DNA from: Rhipicephalus microplus
Lineage: Eukaryota > Arthropoda > Arachnida > Ixodida > Ixodidae
Assembly: GCF_043290135.1 (NCBI RefSeq)
Contig: NC_134710.1
Location: 284,707,276-284,771,275 of the forward strand
DNA length: 64,000 nt
Direction: 5' to 3'
The position numbers were made by a program, and so were the translations under genes. Shown piece by piece: positions 35,983 to 46,640 of this stretch. Position 1 is the first letter of the stretch. Each line of letters begins with the position of its first letter. The notes beneath the pieces were generated by a model. The model was not told the DNA's origin. It saw only the letters and a program-made list of their open reading frames with translations, and ran no database searches.

Positions 35983-36935
35983 GTCTTAACCTCTTCGCTT
36001 TGATTGTCTCCCGTCCATAATTCCTTGAGCAGACTGAGATGCCCTCGAACATTTCCACCGTAGAAGCTCGAAAGGTGAAAATCCCAAGCTGGCTTGCAGT
36101 ACTTCCCGGTAGGCAAACAGGAGTGGTGCTAATAACCGGTCCCATGACTTGGTTTTCTCTTCGCACAATTTACGTAACATTTGCTTTAGTGCGCCATTAA
36201 ATCTCTCCACTAAACTGTTACATATGGGATGATAGGGTGTTGAGCTGAGATGCTTGATCGCCAAGTCATTGACCTCTCATTAGCTTCGATTTGAAGCATG
36301 ATGTCTAATAAGACAGTACTTCATGCGGGAACCCGATTCGAGAAAACATACCTACCAGTCCCTCGGCTACTGTGGCCAACTGATCGACGGCAGGGCTATC
36401 GCATCTGCGCATCTATTGTGGCTAAGTCCACTAGTGTTAATATGTATCGGTTACCTATATGTGATATTGGCTTTAAGGGACCGATAATATCCACTGCCAC
36501 TCGTTCGAATGGGGTGTCGATTAAAGGCATTTGGCCTAGTGGTGCCTCGCCAACTTTGCTCTTGGGGTAGGTTCGTTGACATATGTCACAATAGCGTACG
36601 TATCGTCCCACTGTCTCGTGAACTCCTGGCCAGTAAAATGATTGTAGGGCACGATCAATCGTTCTCCTTATTCCTTGATGCCCCGACATCAGGGTTTCGT
36701 GCGCCGAAGTAAGCACTTTGGCACGAAATCTTTGGGGTCCTACTACTTGTTGGATCATCTTATCGGACAGTGGGCGATAATAGCGGTACAGCAGCCCCTT
36801 TTCTATCTCGAACAAGTAGGACTCTGATCTTCCCTAGCTGTAGCCCTTGAACTATTTTGTTTCTGCAAGAATCTAGGGTCTTGTCCTCTTTTTGGGTGGC
36901 GCCAAGATCCTTTCTGGTTATATTCAAGGTGCACA
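35983..36935 (-). pseudogene. Outer element integrase (HHCC and core) remnant
   Basis: Frame 36815-36396 has HETLMSGHQGIRRTIDRALQ, a paired CDICQRT, and ERVAVDIIGPL with the first catalytic Asp. Frame 36264-35986 has LSSTPYHPICNSLVERFNGA with the catalytic Glu, then LLAPLLFAYREVLQASLGFS. The intervening 36270-36396 is frameshifted. Pieces matching the spacer before the integrase in the inner element extend to about 36935. The reading continues on the far side of the inner element at 29627. Confidence 0.88.
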
Positions 36936-36949
36936 CATCCCTCTTGGAT

Positions 36950-37185
36950 GCCCCGCCGCGGTGGTCTAGTGGCTAAGGTACTCGGCTGCTGACCCGCAGG
37001 GCGCGGGTTCGAATCCCGGCTGCGGCGGCTGCATTTCCGATGGAGGCGGAAATGTTGTAGGCCCGTGTGCTCAGATTTGGGTGCACGTTAAAGAACCCCA
37101 GGTGGTCGAAATTTCCGGAGCCCTCCACTACGGCGTCTCTCATAATCATATCGTGGTTTTGGGACGTTAAACCCCACAAATCAAT
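36950..37185 (+). mobile_element. Ruka-like tRNA-SINE, copy 2 with target duplication
   Basis: A 236-bp SINE. The tRNA-like head starts GCCCCGCCGCGGTGGTCTAG, with A-box GGTCTAGTGGC and a good B box GGGTTCGAATCCC. The body contains GTTAAAGAACCCCAGGTGGT and the end is TTAAACCCCACAAATCAAT. A perfect 14-bp target duplication, CATCCCTCTTGGAT, lies at 36936-36949 and 37186-37199. It is inserted in the outer LTR element. It closely resembles the ixodid-tick SINE family known as Ruka, but that name was not checked by alignment. Confidence 0.93.
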
Positions 37186-37199
37186 CATCCCTCTTGGAT

Positions 37200-37929
37200 A
37201 AAACTGGCGTCGCTGTCGGCTCTTTATATCGACTACCCAAGGCTTTGGGAAACCGTCTTCTCCCTCTGCTCCTTTTCCAGTTCCGATATAGTTGGAGCTG
37301 GTCTTTCCCAGAATTCTTTCCTTCCACTTGTCATTGGGGTCATGGACGTCACGTGAACCTGGTACCTCTCTGACGATAATGTCGTAGAGTGGGTTTGTCA
37401 TGCATGTGACAATTGATGCACCAGAAAAATAAGGTGAGTGAATCTTCACCTTTGCCACAGGAATGGGGATGCTACAGCCATGGGCTGAGAAGAGCGTAGC
37501 GGTAGTACCTATGAGGGCTTCATCAGGTACCAAAGAACGACGCACCACCAGCGTATTTCTGCCCGTATCTCGCAATACTGAGCCGGTTCGGCCAAAGTTT
37601 CTACACTGTAACACGGGCATCTTGTGAGTGGCGAACTTCGACGGAGTATTCATGGCGCCAGGCATATCTTTTTGCTTATCCGGAAAAAGCTTCATTTCCC
37701 TTGAGTGCTCTTCTGACGACAAAAAAAAAACATGATATCTTGTTGGCTGGCTCATTCTTCGTGCAAGTTTTGGAACCATGCCTTGTCTTGTGACAATATC
37801 CGCAAAAAGGCTGTTTCCGCCTTGATCGGCTCTACGACGCCCTGTGACCCCTTTTGGCCACATACAAAGCAGCGCACTGCTTCTCTCTGAGTAACTACCG
37901 CTTTTTTCCGTATTGCTTTTAGCCTCCAT
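37200..37929 (-). pseudogene. Outer element protease and late gag remnant
   Basis: The minus frame has SVLRDTGRNTLVVRRSLVPD, matching the inner element's protease (VLRDTGCNTAIVRRELVPD) with the DTG triad intact, then IHSPYFSGASIVTCMTNPLY. Upstream the frame holds a Cys-poor degraded zinc-knuckle zone (about 37790-37900). The downstream part of the same open frame, below 37186, is translated SINE and is not part of the protein. Confidence 0.85.
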
Positions 37930-38870
37930 TTTCTCTCGGAAAACTAGCAGGTTGGGTTGCCCCTGAGCTTCTAAAAAATGTCGGAGGCCTCGGCCATGTC
38001 CTCCAGCTTGCTGTAGCTCTTTTCCCTCAAGAAAAGTGCCAAACGGTGATGGCAGTTGCTTAAGAACTGTTCCGTTACTATTAGGTTACGAAGAGCTGAG
38101 TACTTTTTTTCGGTTTTCAAATTTTCGACACAACGATCGAAAAAAACTCAGTGGCCTAGTTGCGCACTGCTTGCTCGTTTCGCCGTCCTGTGGCTTGCTT
38201 TTTTCAGAACTTTTCCCGATAACCTTGTGCCGTAAAACGGAAACGCTGGAGCAACGCCAACTCGGCTTTATCATAATCGAGAGAATCCTCCGTGAACGCC
38301 TTCCAAACACCTTTAAGACTTCTTCGCTCAAGCATAAACTAAAGAAGGGCCCATTTGTCTCTATCCGATTCTTGACCGATGACGACTCTCTCAAACTTTT
38401 TAAATAGGTGTCCAAGTTGACCCAGCTTTCATTGAATCCCTGTATTAAATTATGAGTATACACGTACAATAAAACACGTCTTCGTTATGCTGAGTCAACA
38501 GTTCTTGTCTCTACGCGGCTACTCTGAGCTTAGGCAAGTCTGAGACGCAGTTGCAGGTTTTGATTCTCCATTTCCAGCTGCTCCTTTTTTGCGCATGTCT
38601 GCAGTTCAAGCTGTTTTTCTTTTTCGCGTGTCTCCACTTCGAGCTCTTTTTTTTTTCCTGTCGCGTCTCGTGCTCAAGCAGCTCTTCCTTGGCCTACCTT
38701 TCTTGTTCCAACTGTTCCTTTCGAGCTTAGAGTTCCGCAGCACGTTTCTTTCGTGCTTATGCCTCCTTTTCGTCGTACAATGCTTGAAAATCCGCCCCAT
38801 ACATCCCCATGCGGTCGGCCAAGGCTGTTAGCTATCGCGTATTCGACATGATTTCAACCGCGTCAACAAA
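37930..38870 (-). pseudogene. Outer element gag remnant
   Basis: Several frames on the minus strand match inner-element gag. GFNESWVNLDTYLKSL (about 38435) parallels FDEKRDDLHAYLQRF. The N-terminal region at about 38800-38570 encodes a charged coiled coil (ADFQALYDEKEA, KEELLEHETRQEKK) interrupted by stops. It is non-functional. Confidence 0.7.
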
Positions 38871-38907
38871 TGAATGTGTTCTTCGTCTCGTCCCTACGGA
38901 CGTCTAT

Positions 38908-39148
38908 TTGTCATGCAGGTTCTTCTTACTGATTTGTCTTTCCTGGGCTGAGCCTTGGAGAGGTTTATAGTAAGGACAGAGCTGTTCGCTTCACAAACAA
39001 CACTCACACATTTAAGCAAGAATTAAAGCGAAAACCCAACACAAACTACTAGAAAATGAATACTTGGCTAAAAGTTGGCTTTAGAAGGAGGAAAAAACAA
39101 ACATCTGAAATCCAAAATGTCGGCTGAAAGTCAAAGCTACATGATCCA
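38908..39148 (-). repeat. Truncated 5' LTR of the outer element
   Basis: The plus strand reads TGTCATGCAGG...TTACTGATTTGTC and matches the low end of the 3' LTR at 26814 onward for about 240 bp. Similarity stops near 39148, so about 900 bp of LTR are lost. Confidence 0.75.
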
Positions 39149-39159
39149 GTTCATGCCAC

Positions 39160-39187
39160 ACTGAAAAAATGTTGCAGGGCCCCTTTA
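39160..39187. mobile_element. Orphan transposon terminus
   Basis: GTTGCAGGGCCCCTTTAA matches the GGGGCC...TTTAA terminus seen at 12330 and 13125. It follows directly on the truncated LTR and may mark the agent of truncation. Confidence 0.35.
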
Positions 39188-39189
39188 AG

Positions 39190-40300
39190 ATGAAAAAGCC
39201 ACTAGAATAAGTTTGCTGAACGCCCATCTTCACGTGAAATCCCTTTACCGCGTCGTGGGCTACGCCATTTCCATTAATGGGCTCGAATACAATTTGGTAA
39301 AATTTTAAGATTCTTGCGAGAAAAATGGAAACAAAGAAAAAAAAAGCATTCATTCGTTCAGAACGTTCGCTTCTGATATACCTAGTGTTCGACCATCGTG
39401 GCGTCATGGCATTGAAAGAGTCGAGCCCCTTGGATGTAGCACCTATGACTATGAAGCGTATTAGGTGTACATGTATGGTACGCACCGTCAGAGCGGTAGC
39501 CTAGATATCATTCAAATACGAAGATAATTTTATCACATCTGCTAAGCGTCAAAACAGCTTGAAAGAAATAACCGTCACATTTTTCTTCGGCGGACAAGGT
39601 AGATGATTCATAGTCAGTTACAAAAAGGGTAGGTGCTTAGTCTCTTCTCATCCCCCCCCCCCCCCCCATCGAACTCGAGCATGGGTAGGCCTCGCCCTTC
39701 CTTGGTGACGCACCTTAGCAGCCTTAATTAGCGGTTGAATTTTATTCCACACATGCAGCATAACGCTTGAATGGCCCTTGCACAACATGACCACAACAAT
39801 GAAAGTTCATTATATATTCCTAGAGCATTCGGTTGCCCGGAGACAGCTGCTGGCTTATACGTACCCCAATCTCAGTCTTCCGAGCAAAATATATCCGTCA
39901 ATATATACCAAATAATGCCCAATATGCAGAGAACACCCAACACTTTATCACGTGACATGAGCCTGCCAACATTCACAGGAAAGACCAAGAAACCGCATTC
40001 CAACACTGGAGCAGTGGGAGGCTGCGCTGTCCTAATCGAAGCCTGAAGAACAAACAAGACAAGAGCTCGCAAATGGCAAAAGCCACAGGGGCCCTAGATA
40101 AGGGCTCCACTAGCGACGGAAAAATTTTTTTGAAGTTCTATTATTTCTGAATGTACAGTTTGTGCGGCTTCACCACTCGTAGCGACGCCAGTTCTATCGG
40201 TTCGCGGGTAATATATCGCATAGTCCTTTAATATTTTTTACTGTTCATGAAACTCCCGCATCACTCAATGGGAGAGCTTCATACGCCGCCTTCACTTTCC
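39190..40300. other. No gene seen
   Basis: AT-rich with a poly-C run at 39651-39667. Short open frames only. Confidence 0.55.
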
Positions 40301-40455
40301 GTGCCGCGGCACTGGCATAGATAGAGGGGCGAGTAAGCCGGCTCGGCCGGCTGCTTTCCTGGACGCCATTAGCGGAGGGCTGGCGCGGATGGGTGGTGGC
40401 TGTGCGGACCACCCTCATTTTTTTTTCTTTTAGCGGTCGCATCGGGTTGACAGTG

Positions 40456-40581
40456 ATGCCCAACACCTGCTGCGTGCCGGGATGTCACTATGGCTACAAG
40501 GGCACCGTCGAAAAAGTTTCGTTGTTCTGTCTACCAGCCAACGCGGAAGAACGCGACAGGTGGAAACCTGTGATCCCGTGA
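40456..40581 (+). pseudogene. THAP-domain N-terminal fragment
   Basis: From ATG 40456 the frame reads MPNTCCVPGCHYGYKGTVEK, then VSLFCLPANAEERDRWKPVI. This is the first half of a THAP zinc-binding domain (C-x4-C start, F-x-L/F-P block, R-x-x-W). The stop at 40579 cuts the domain before its second Cys and His ligands. Alternatively CCC/GTGACA at about 40576 could be a splice donor, making this a first exon. The GC-rich sequence upstream (40300-40440) would suit a promoter. THAP domains occur in host DNA-binding proteins and in P-element transposases; I cannot tell which. Confidence 0.5.
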
Positions 40582-41060
40582 CAGGAAACTGCCAGATTTT
40601 CATTCGGCACAAAGAACGCTGGCGTGTGAATGATTCTTAAAAGAGGGAAAAGAAGGTAAAAGTGAGCCCCGTCACTGTCTGCATCATAGTGCGACACCTC
40701 AACTGTGCCTCACGAAGGATGGGTGTAAGGAGGGATTAAAAGGGATAGGAAGGATTAAAAGGGATTGGGATAGAGATGAGGACACCTTAATACAGAAGCA
40801 AGGAGAAGATAGGAAAGATGGACATGGTCGCAGGAGTCCGAGGACGGGGCACCACTCAGCGAGAGCTTCACGGCGTCTGGAGATGGCGGAGGGCGAGCCG
40901 GTCGGCCAGTGATGCGCTGTCGTCGGAGATCGCGGGGCACAACCGGCCGGCACAAAATCTAGCGAGCGTGTGAAAAGCGTTTCGACGCCAGTGACATTGT
41001 ACGTGTGGACGTGTGCACACTGAACGGAGTCATCGTTTCGCTGCCTCGAAAACGACCGAC

Positions 41061-41165
41061 ACTGGAAGCGCCGCACCAAGGATTCTCGAAGGTTTGCCTT
41101 CTTACATCTCCAAACCAAAACAGCGTTCGCGTGGAACGAAGCGCCCACCTCTAAAAGGGTGGACG
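41061..41165 (+). pseudogene. Possible THAP-domain C-terminal fragment
   Basis: Within a plus-strand frame (41013-41282) the residues SAAPRILEGLPSYISKPKQR resemble the A-x-P-x-I-F...P-x-Y-L-S end of arthropod THAP domains. About 450 bp of unrelated repeat-like sequence separates it from the N-terminal half at 40456-40581. An AATAAA lies at 41288. The assignment is weak. Confidence 0.35.
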
Positions 41166-41289
41166 TCGTTTATCCTGCCCGGCCAAAGGAGGGAAGAAAT
41201 CAGGGGCATAATTTTTTTCTTTAATTTTTGTTGTGTCGTTCATTCCATCTCCCAACATTCAACCACTGTTTATGAAATATAGATTTGAA

Positions 41290-43351
41290 TAAACTGTGTG
41301 CCTGTGCTCATGGCAGTTTGGTGGAATTCTCGACGAGTGCCAGTAATTTCGTGAAGAGAACGCCGACATGTTTGCCTACATATGCTTGCAAGGCATAGCG
41401 TAGTTGCCAAATTCTAAATGTTACGCACTGCTAAGTAAGTCGTGCACTGATTTGTTTCCATTAGGCAGAAATGTCTCGCACATGAGCATCTAAAGTGTGA
41501 TTGAAAGAGATATCTTAGTGCATAAAGAAAATCTCTAGAAATTGGCTGCTTCGTGATGCCCAATAGAGTAAAGTGACAATTATTCCGAAAATGAACGTTT
41601 TGTGCAACCACAGCACGGCTACTCCGCAATCTCTAGCGCAAACTATGTTAACCTTTCAGTCATCTAGAACCAGTCAGTGTTCAGTTTAAACCCGGAAGCG
41701 ACTATTCAGGAATCGAGAAATTTAAGAATGCTATACGAATGCGCGTCACTTGACAGACGGACTCATTTAAAACATTGCCAACAATCAAAGACTTAGGCAA
41801 TTTGACAACGCGAATTATGGGCCACTTTGGCCATACTATTAGCTGCTATAATTTGTAAGCGAGAACACCGAGAGGGAAAATATCTAAAGAAGTGTATTTG
41901 ATGGCAAACGCTTCCGCGAACGAGCTACATTGCCAAGCGCGACCGATCGATGCCCTCCTGCTTACGGTGGCACCTCTGGTGTCCACTTTTGTCCCTATAG
42001 GAAGCTTTCGCGAGAGTTTCATGACCAGAAAATAAAGTATTAAAGGACCATATATATAGATTCAGTGAGACATTTGAAGATGCTCACACAAAGGAACACA
42101 CACACACACAAATGTTGGTTGCGTTTTAATTACATGGATGAAATTTTTTTTATCGGTACTGTAAATGGTGAATTAGGGGCATTTATGGGCCCGATATCGA
42201 ACCATCTTCAACTTGTACACCTGTAATTCAAAAAAATTGAAGTAAAGACGAGAATGCGTTGTTTCCCAACCAACACGTTTGCCGTCGCGCTCGACTTACG
42301 GAGTGCATCTGGCAACGCTTTCCAGAATCTCACACTTTGCAGATTCGGTAACTATACCTGCAAAATGCTTAGCGTACATCATCGTTCATCACTGTGCCGG
42401 TTGTGTGCACTGAGTTTTTCGAATGTTCAATTCCGTTCGAATATTGGTCTCTTTTAGCTTGGTGCTGTGCGATGATTGGTGCTGTGCGATGTAATTTGTA
42501 AGAAGAACTCATATATCAAGATCGTGAACGATCCCGCGTGGTTATAGACGCAGCGCAATGAATAGGGGACGTGCAAAACTCAAGAAATATTTGTGGCACT
42601 GTGCCTGTAGCATAAGTGTGAACAGAAAAAGGTAAGAGTTCACCCCTCCCCCAGGTGAAAATTTAGTTTGTATTTGTATACGCGCATTTACAAACACACA
42701 TGAATGCATGCATGTAGAGATTTAAATACAAGAAAATCACTTTCTAAGGTAATCCATGGGATCAGCTGCAATAGCTATTGGCGCAAACGTAATGTGTGGC
42801 ATTTTACTAAAATTATTAAAAGAAAATAAAAGAAATTGAGAAAAATTAGCTTTCGCAATATTATTTAATGTTTTATGTATAATGAAGATTGCTATCAGAA
42901 TTTTTCTGAATGTTAATATTATGGCATATGTAACTATTTTCTTATAAATTGATTGGTATGGCACAAAATTTTGGATGCATCACTTTTATTCCGGATGTGG
43001 CAGCGCTTGTAGTTTGGGACGCAAATCGCACAGAGAGAGAACCACGCATCCTTGGGTGTATTGCGCTCCATAATCCTATTAGCAGCTGAAGAGTGAGAAA
43101 ATGAAAGTTGAATTGGTAGATATCAGTGAGTATTCATGTTCTCAACTCATTTACGTATACGATGACAGCATGGCACACCAGCGTATGCCGCTGCTTTTCA
43201 AGAGCAAGTTTATTTGAAGCACACAATGGTCTTTGTCAGGCGCAGTATACGGCCTCCTAAGTACGTATAAAACTGCTGGTTTCAGTATCGTTCGTTGCGT
43301 GCTTGATAAATGATCGCTAATGACGAGTCGCTTTTATATAATGAAGTGTTG
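41290..43351. other. No gene seen
   Basis: AT-rich sequence without coding signatures. A 17-bp perfect tandem duplication (TTGGTGCTGTGCGATGA) is at 42459-42491. Confidence 0.55.

Positions 43352-43434
<83 letters not shown>
43352..43434. repeat. (AAT)n microsatellite
   Basis: About 27 uninterrupted trinucleotide units. The Ile-repeat reading frame across it is an artefact. Confidence 0.97.
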
Positions 43435-43436
<2 letters not shown>

Positions 43437-44440
43437 TACCATGGTAAGTAACAATTAATGCCAGTCTGTCAACTGTGCTTGGTATAGGGAAAGCCTGTGT
43501 GCACAAGAAGCTCTTATTTTTCTATGTGCACTCTCGGACGTGTTTTGTTTTTCTTTCGTGACATACGACATTACTTGATACTGTAAAATATCAAAATCCT
43601 GCAACGCTAAGTGGAACCAGTGGGAACACCGGTGACCGCAAGGTACAGCCGACATTGTCTAAATTTCACTTAGTCAAGCTCTTTCTTACAAATATTTCTG
43701 CGCGTATACAATGACATTCTTCTATAGATTAGACACTAGGACAGTAGTGATTAAAGCATATATATAATTTGCAATGTTTTGATGTTTTCCACTTGTTCAC
43801 TTGTTTTGAGAAGTCCAAATCAATATATCGTCCTGAAATTGAAAGCGCAACAATTACTCTTGACTACCAAGGGCACAAGGTTTGCTTGGTCTTGCATTAT
43901 TACCTCACGGACCAAAGTAGGTCAAATTTGTCGGTCAAGGCTAACGAACGCTTCCGGCAATAACTACTTGCTTGATAAAAGCCAGATTGTTTACGCCGGA
44001 ACTGTACGTGGAAGTGCTAACGGGATCGCCTTGTTTTTTTTATGTCGGTCTATTATCATTATGACTACGAACAGATATTGCGGGGAGCCTGCGGTGTGCA
44101 TCGATTGCGGCTAGAGGAGACCATATGTGATTGATTTGCGTGTGGTGACATCTTTTCAGAGAAACACGCTCGGGGATTCTTTGTGTTCTCAGCTAACAAG
44201 ATGCACTAAACACGCAGCTGGCCAGTTTCCCTTACGTAGAATAAAAAAAAAAGGATATGTATTTCAGGGATTGAGAAAAACTGAATAGGGCGGTGCGGCG
44301 CAATGTGCGTGCGACGCTTGTTTATAGGATAGAGCCGCGAGAATAGAAGAAGGAAGAAGTGGCGTTCCATCAAGAAACCGTTACCGAGCGCACGTCTGTC
44401 TCTCTGTCCTCTACAAGGATCATGATTATATGTTGTTTTT
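43435..44440. other. No gene seen
   Basis: No coding or RNA feature recognised in this AT-rich stretch. Confidence 0.5.
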
Positions 44441-44443
44441 ATT

Positions 44444-44475
44444 GGCGCAAGGGCCATTCTTGGCCAAAGAGCGCC
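44444..44475. repeat. Short palindromic repeat end
   Basis: GGCGCAAGGGCCA, TTCT, then TGGCCAAAGAGCGCC forms a stem of two paired blocks. The motif looks like the 3' hairpin of a dispersed retroposon, but only one copy is visible in this window. Confidence 0.35.
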
Positions 44476-44753
44476 ATGAAAAATCGCATTAAATAGCAAT
44501 GATGCATTGTTCCCTGAAGCGTTGAACTGCCCTTGGTTGTATTATGTATTAGTCGACTATGTCAACTGTTCATTTCTGCATGCTGTCAGCGGCGCCGACA
44601 ATGTTAACAGCGCGCTGCTTTTTGCCGCGCGATCGCACCGACGGGCGGGACGCCGTCGAAGCATGCTTCCCACTAGTGTGCGCGTACCTTGCCCACCTGT
44701 CACCGGCGTTGCGGTGGTTAGCGAAGCTGATCGTGTTCACCAATGGCGACGTC

Positions 44754-44875
44754 CATACCGATGAGATGCGAGCCAGGGAAGCCGAACGCAAGCGTACGCA
44801 GTGAAAGACGAGCGACACCGACGAGATGCGAGTGAAGGACGCCGAACGCAAGCGTCTTCAACGCGTCCCGCCTGC
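44754..44875 (+). pseudogene. Charged-repeat ORF fragment (Helitron-type)
   Basis: The plus frame reads TDEMRAREAERKRTQ, a stop, then TDEMRVKDAERKRLQRV. The AREAERKR unit is the motif repeated in the ORF at 20015-20764, so the fragments probably come from the same or a sister element family. Only two units remain. Confidence 0.45.
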
Positions 44876-45139
44876 CGTGTCTTCGCGTTTCACACAAACG
44901 TTTTCTCGAGTAAACACTAAATCCGTATTTCCAGCAGCCGCATCGACGCCCGTTTCCACCGGGTCAACGCCGTGTGCACCGCTGCTGCTTCGCACCCCAT
45001 CAGGGTTTACCTTCGGGCAGATGGTTCATAGTTTTACAGCGAAATCAGGTACGAGATCACAACTCGGGTCCTGCGTGGCGCCGTGGTCGTCCGCTGCCGC
45101 CGCCACCACCGGTGTCCGTAACCACATCACACGAACATA

Positions 45140-45226
45140 AAAAAAGTCTAATACCAATGACACAGTGGGGCTCGAACCCGGGTCCGCTGGTTGCCAGCCC
45201 AGTATTCCACCACTGAGCCACACCGG
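45140..45226 (-). mobile_element. tRNA-derived SINE head interrupted by a LINE
   Basis: The minus strand starts CCGGTGTGGCTCAGTGGTGG (A box TGGCTCAGTGG) and has B box GGGTTCGAGCCC at 45179-45168. Acceptor-stem pairing is poor, so it is a SINE head and not a tRNA gene. Its first 14 bases are repeated at 46250-46263 and 46284-46297, on the far side of the LINE inserted at its start. Confidence 0.7.
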
Positions 45227-46249
45227 TTTTTTTTTCTTTAATGAATGACATTATCACCAGTAAAGTACACAGAAAATACTTCATCAGAAGTCAGGCAAAC
45301 ACACACAAGCGTCAAGAACGGGAAGCCACTCCGGAACGGGGTCAAAAGTCTCGACAACACTGCGCACTTGAGCAGCTGCTTCTCGGAAGACAGATCTCGT
45401 CGACCGTGGTGGCTCGGCGTGTCTATCGATCATGCGACTTTTCCATAATCAATAAAGTCCCAACAACATAAACAAGTCGTAAGGAGTACTATCAGTCAGA
45501 CTCTTTTTGAACGGAAGGAACCTAATACCATGGGCTGTAATTGGAAGTTCTTTTCTTAACGTTCTTTTTAGAATGTCCCAAAAATAAAAAGCATCACGAC
45601 AATGAATAAAACTATGCTCTATAGTCTCAGGTTGGTTGCAGAGTCTACAATTCACTGTCCAGGGTACGTATATTGATTTTTCATTCAGCCACGTTTTCAC
45701 TGGCAGCATGGAAGTGTGCAGTTTAAAGAAAAATGTTTTCGCTGAAGGAGATATACACATTCTACGTACACGAAATAATACATCGTGACCAGACAGAAGC
45801 GAATATGGCTTTCGATAAACAGGTTCGGGGAAAAGGTTATTCACAAGTGCAGCGGTTAAATTTGTTCTGTCAATAGTATACAAATACTCTAAGGTAAACC
45901 TGGCTTTCAAAAAACTGAAAGTATCAACAATTTCTTTTAGGAATCCCCGCAATGGCAATTCCTTAGCAACGCTTGTTGTGGCATGAATAAAAGGAAGGTG
46001 GTAACATAGACGGTTACGAAGAACCGCTAATAGAAATGGGTGGCACACATCCTTGAGGTAGAAAAATCGCAACACCAACTGTCGCACGAACAAATGCACA
46101 AGGCCGAGGCCACCCTTTTCGAGTGGAAGAAAAAGGTTGTCTCTTCTCATGGGTTCCCAGGAAGAGCTGCAAACAAAGCAGGCAAATATCCTATGAAAGG
46201 CTTGAATGTGTACCCGAGAGCAATGCAACACCTGCAGAATATAAATAAG
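45227..46249 (-). mobile_element. 5'-truncated LINE with target duplication
   Basis: Minus-strand insertion of about 1 kb. Its A tail is the T9 run at 45227-45235, preceded on the minus strand by TTCATTAAAG. It is flanked by the 14-bp direct repeat CTGAGCCACACCGG (45213-45226 and 46250-46263), a typical LINE target duplication. The 5' truncation at 46249 leaves only the C-terminal part of ORF2. Confidence 0.85.
45449..46249 (-). pseudogene. LINE ORF2 C-terminal domain
   Basis: An open frame of about 265 codons without stops, starting inside ORF2: SSSWEPMRRDNLFLPLEKGG and LGLVHLFVRQLVLRFFYLKD, then NCRLCNQPETIEHSFIHC followed by FYFWDILKRTL. The C-x2-C...H-x4-C cluster is a zf-RVT-like motif found after the RT in several LINE clades. 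The clade (L1/Tx1 or another) is uncertain. The open frame suggests a fairly recent insertion. Confidence 0.75.
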
Positions 46250-46263
46250 CTGAGCCACACCGG

Positions 46264-46283
46264 TTTTTTTTTTCTTTAATGAA
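46264..46283 (-). mobile_element. 20-bp LINE tail between target-site copies
   Basis: T10 followed by CTTTAATGAA, identical to the 3' tail of the neighbouring LINE, is bracketed by copies 2 and 3 of CTGAGCCACACCGG (46250-46263 and 46284-46297). It looks like an almost completely 5'-truncated second insertion or an aborted first attempt. Confidence 0.8.
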
Positions 46284-46494
46284 CTGAGCCACACCGGTGC
46301 TTGAGACTTGTTGGTGAACTTGCCTTAAGCAGGCTTGATGTCGGGAAAGTAATCGCGTTAATACGACTTATAAATCTTTTAAAAGAGCGATAGAACGACC
46401 AGCCGTCACACAATCTGAATAGTGTATAGAGTGCGTCGTCCAATGCTCAAACCCATTACAAAAGGTTGTTCTTGTTCACCTATTAACTGTGGCA

Positions 46495-46640
46495 CATAAC
46501 CGCTTCAGGCATAATTCCTCATCATTGTCAGCCACTGCAAGAACAGCTGGCACAAAATTATTTGCAAGTGCTTAGCGAATACAACGCTTCTCAGAAGAAT
46601 GACGAAAAAAAAAAGCGCAGCGAATGCCAGCCTATACTAC
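46495..46640 (-). mobile_element. LINE fragment
   Basis: Shares blocks with 26660-26790, for example GCTTCAGGCATAATTC and a GCGCAG[C/T]GAATGCC motif, in the same order. The same minus-strand LINE family is represented in both places. Confidence 0.45.

Larger units (their letters stand above)
26814..39148 (-). mobile_element. Old Gmr1-like LTR retrotransposon (outer element)
   Basis: A decayed minus-strand element, traced from high to low coordinates: partial 5' LTR (39148-38908), gag (about 38870-37930), protease (about 37640-37300), integrase HHCC and core (36935-35983), integrase C-terminus (29627-29238), RT (29030-28493), RNase H (28491-28027), PPT-like GGGAACCGAAAA and 3' LTR (27978-26814). 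The integrase lies before RT, as in the inner element. Insertions of a Ruka-like SINE (36950-37185) and the younger relative (29628-35982) interrupt it. It has many stops and frameshifts, and the RT catalytic YxDD region is deleted. Confidence 0.88.

Noticed and set aside
36973..37929. A 318-codon minus frame as a host gene
   Set aside because: Its N-terminal part is decayed retrotransposon gag/protease and its last about 70 residues are translated SINE.
45150..45226. A functional tRNA gene
   Set aside because: A and B boxes are present but acceptor-stem pairing is poor and the sequence starts at a LINE-split SINE boundary; the heads at 36950 and 53650 are likewise SINE parts.
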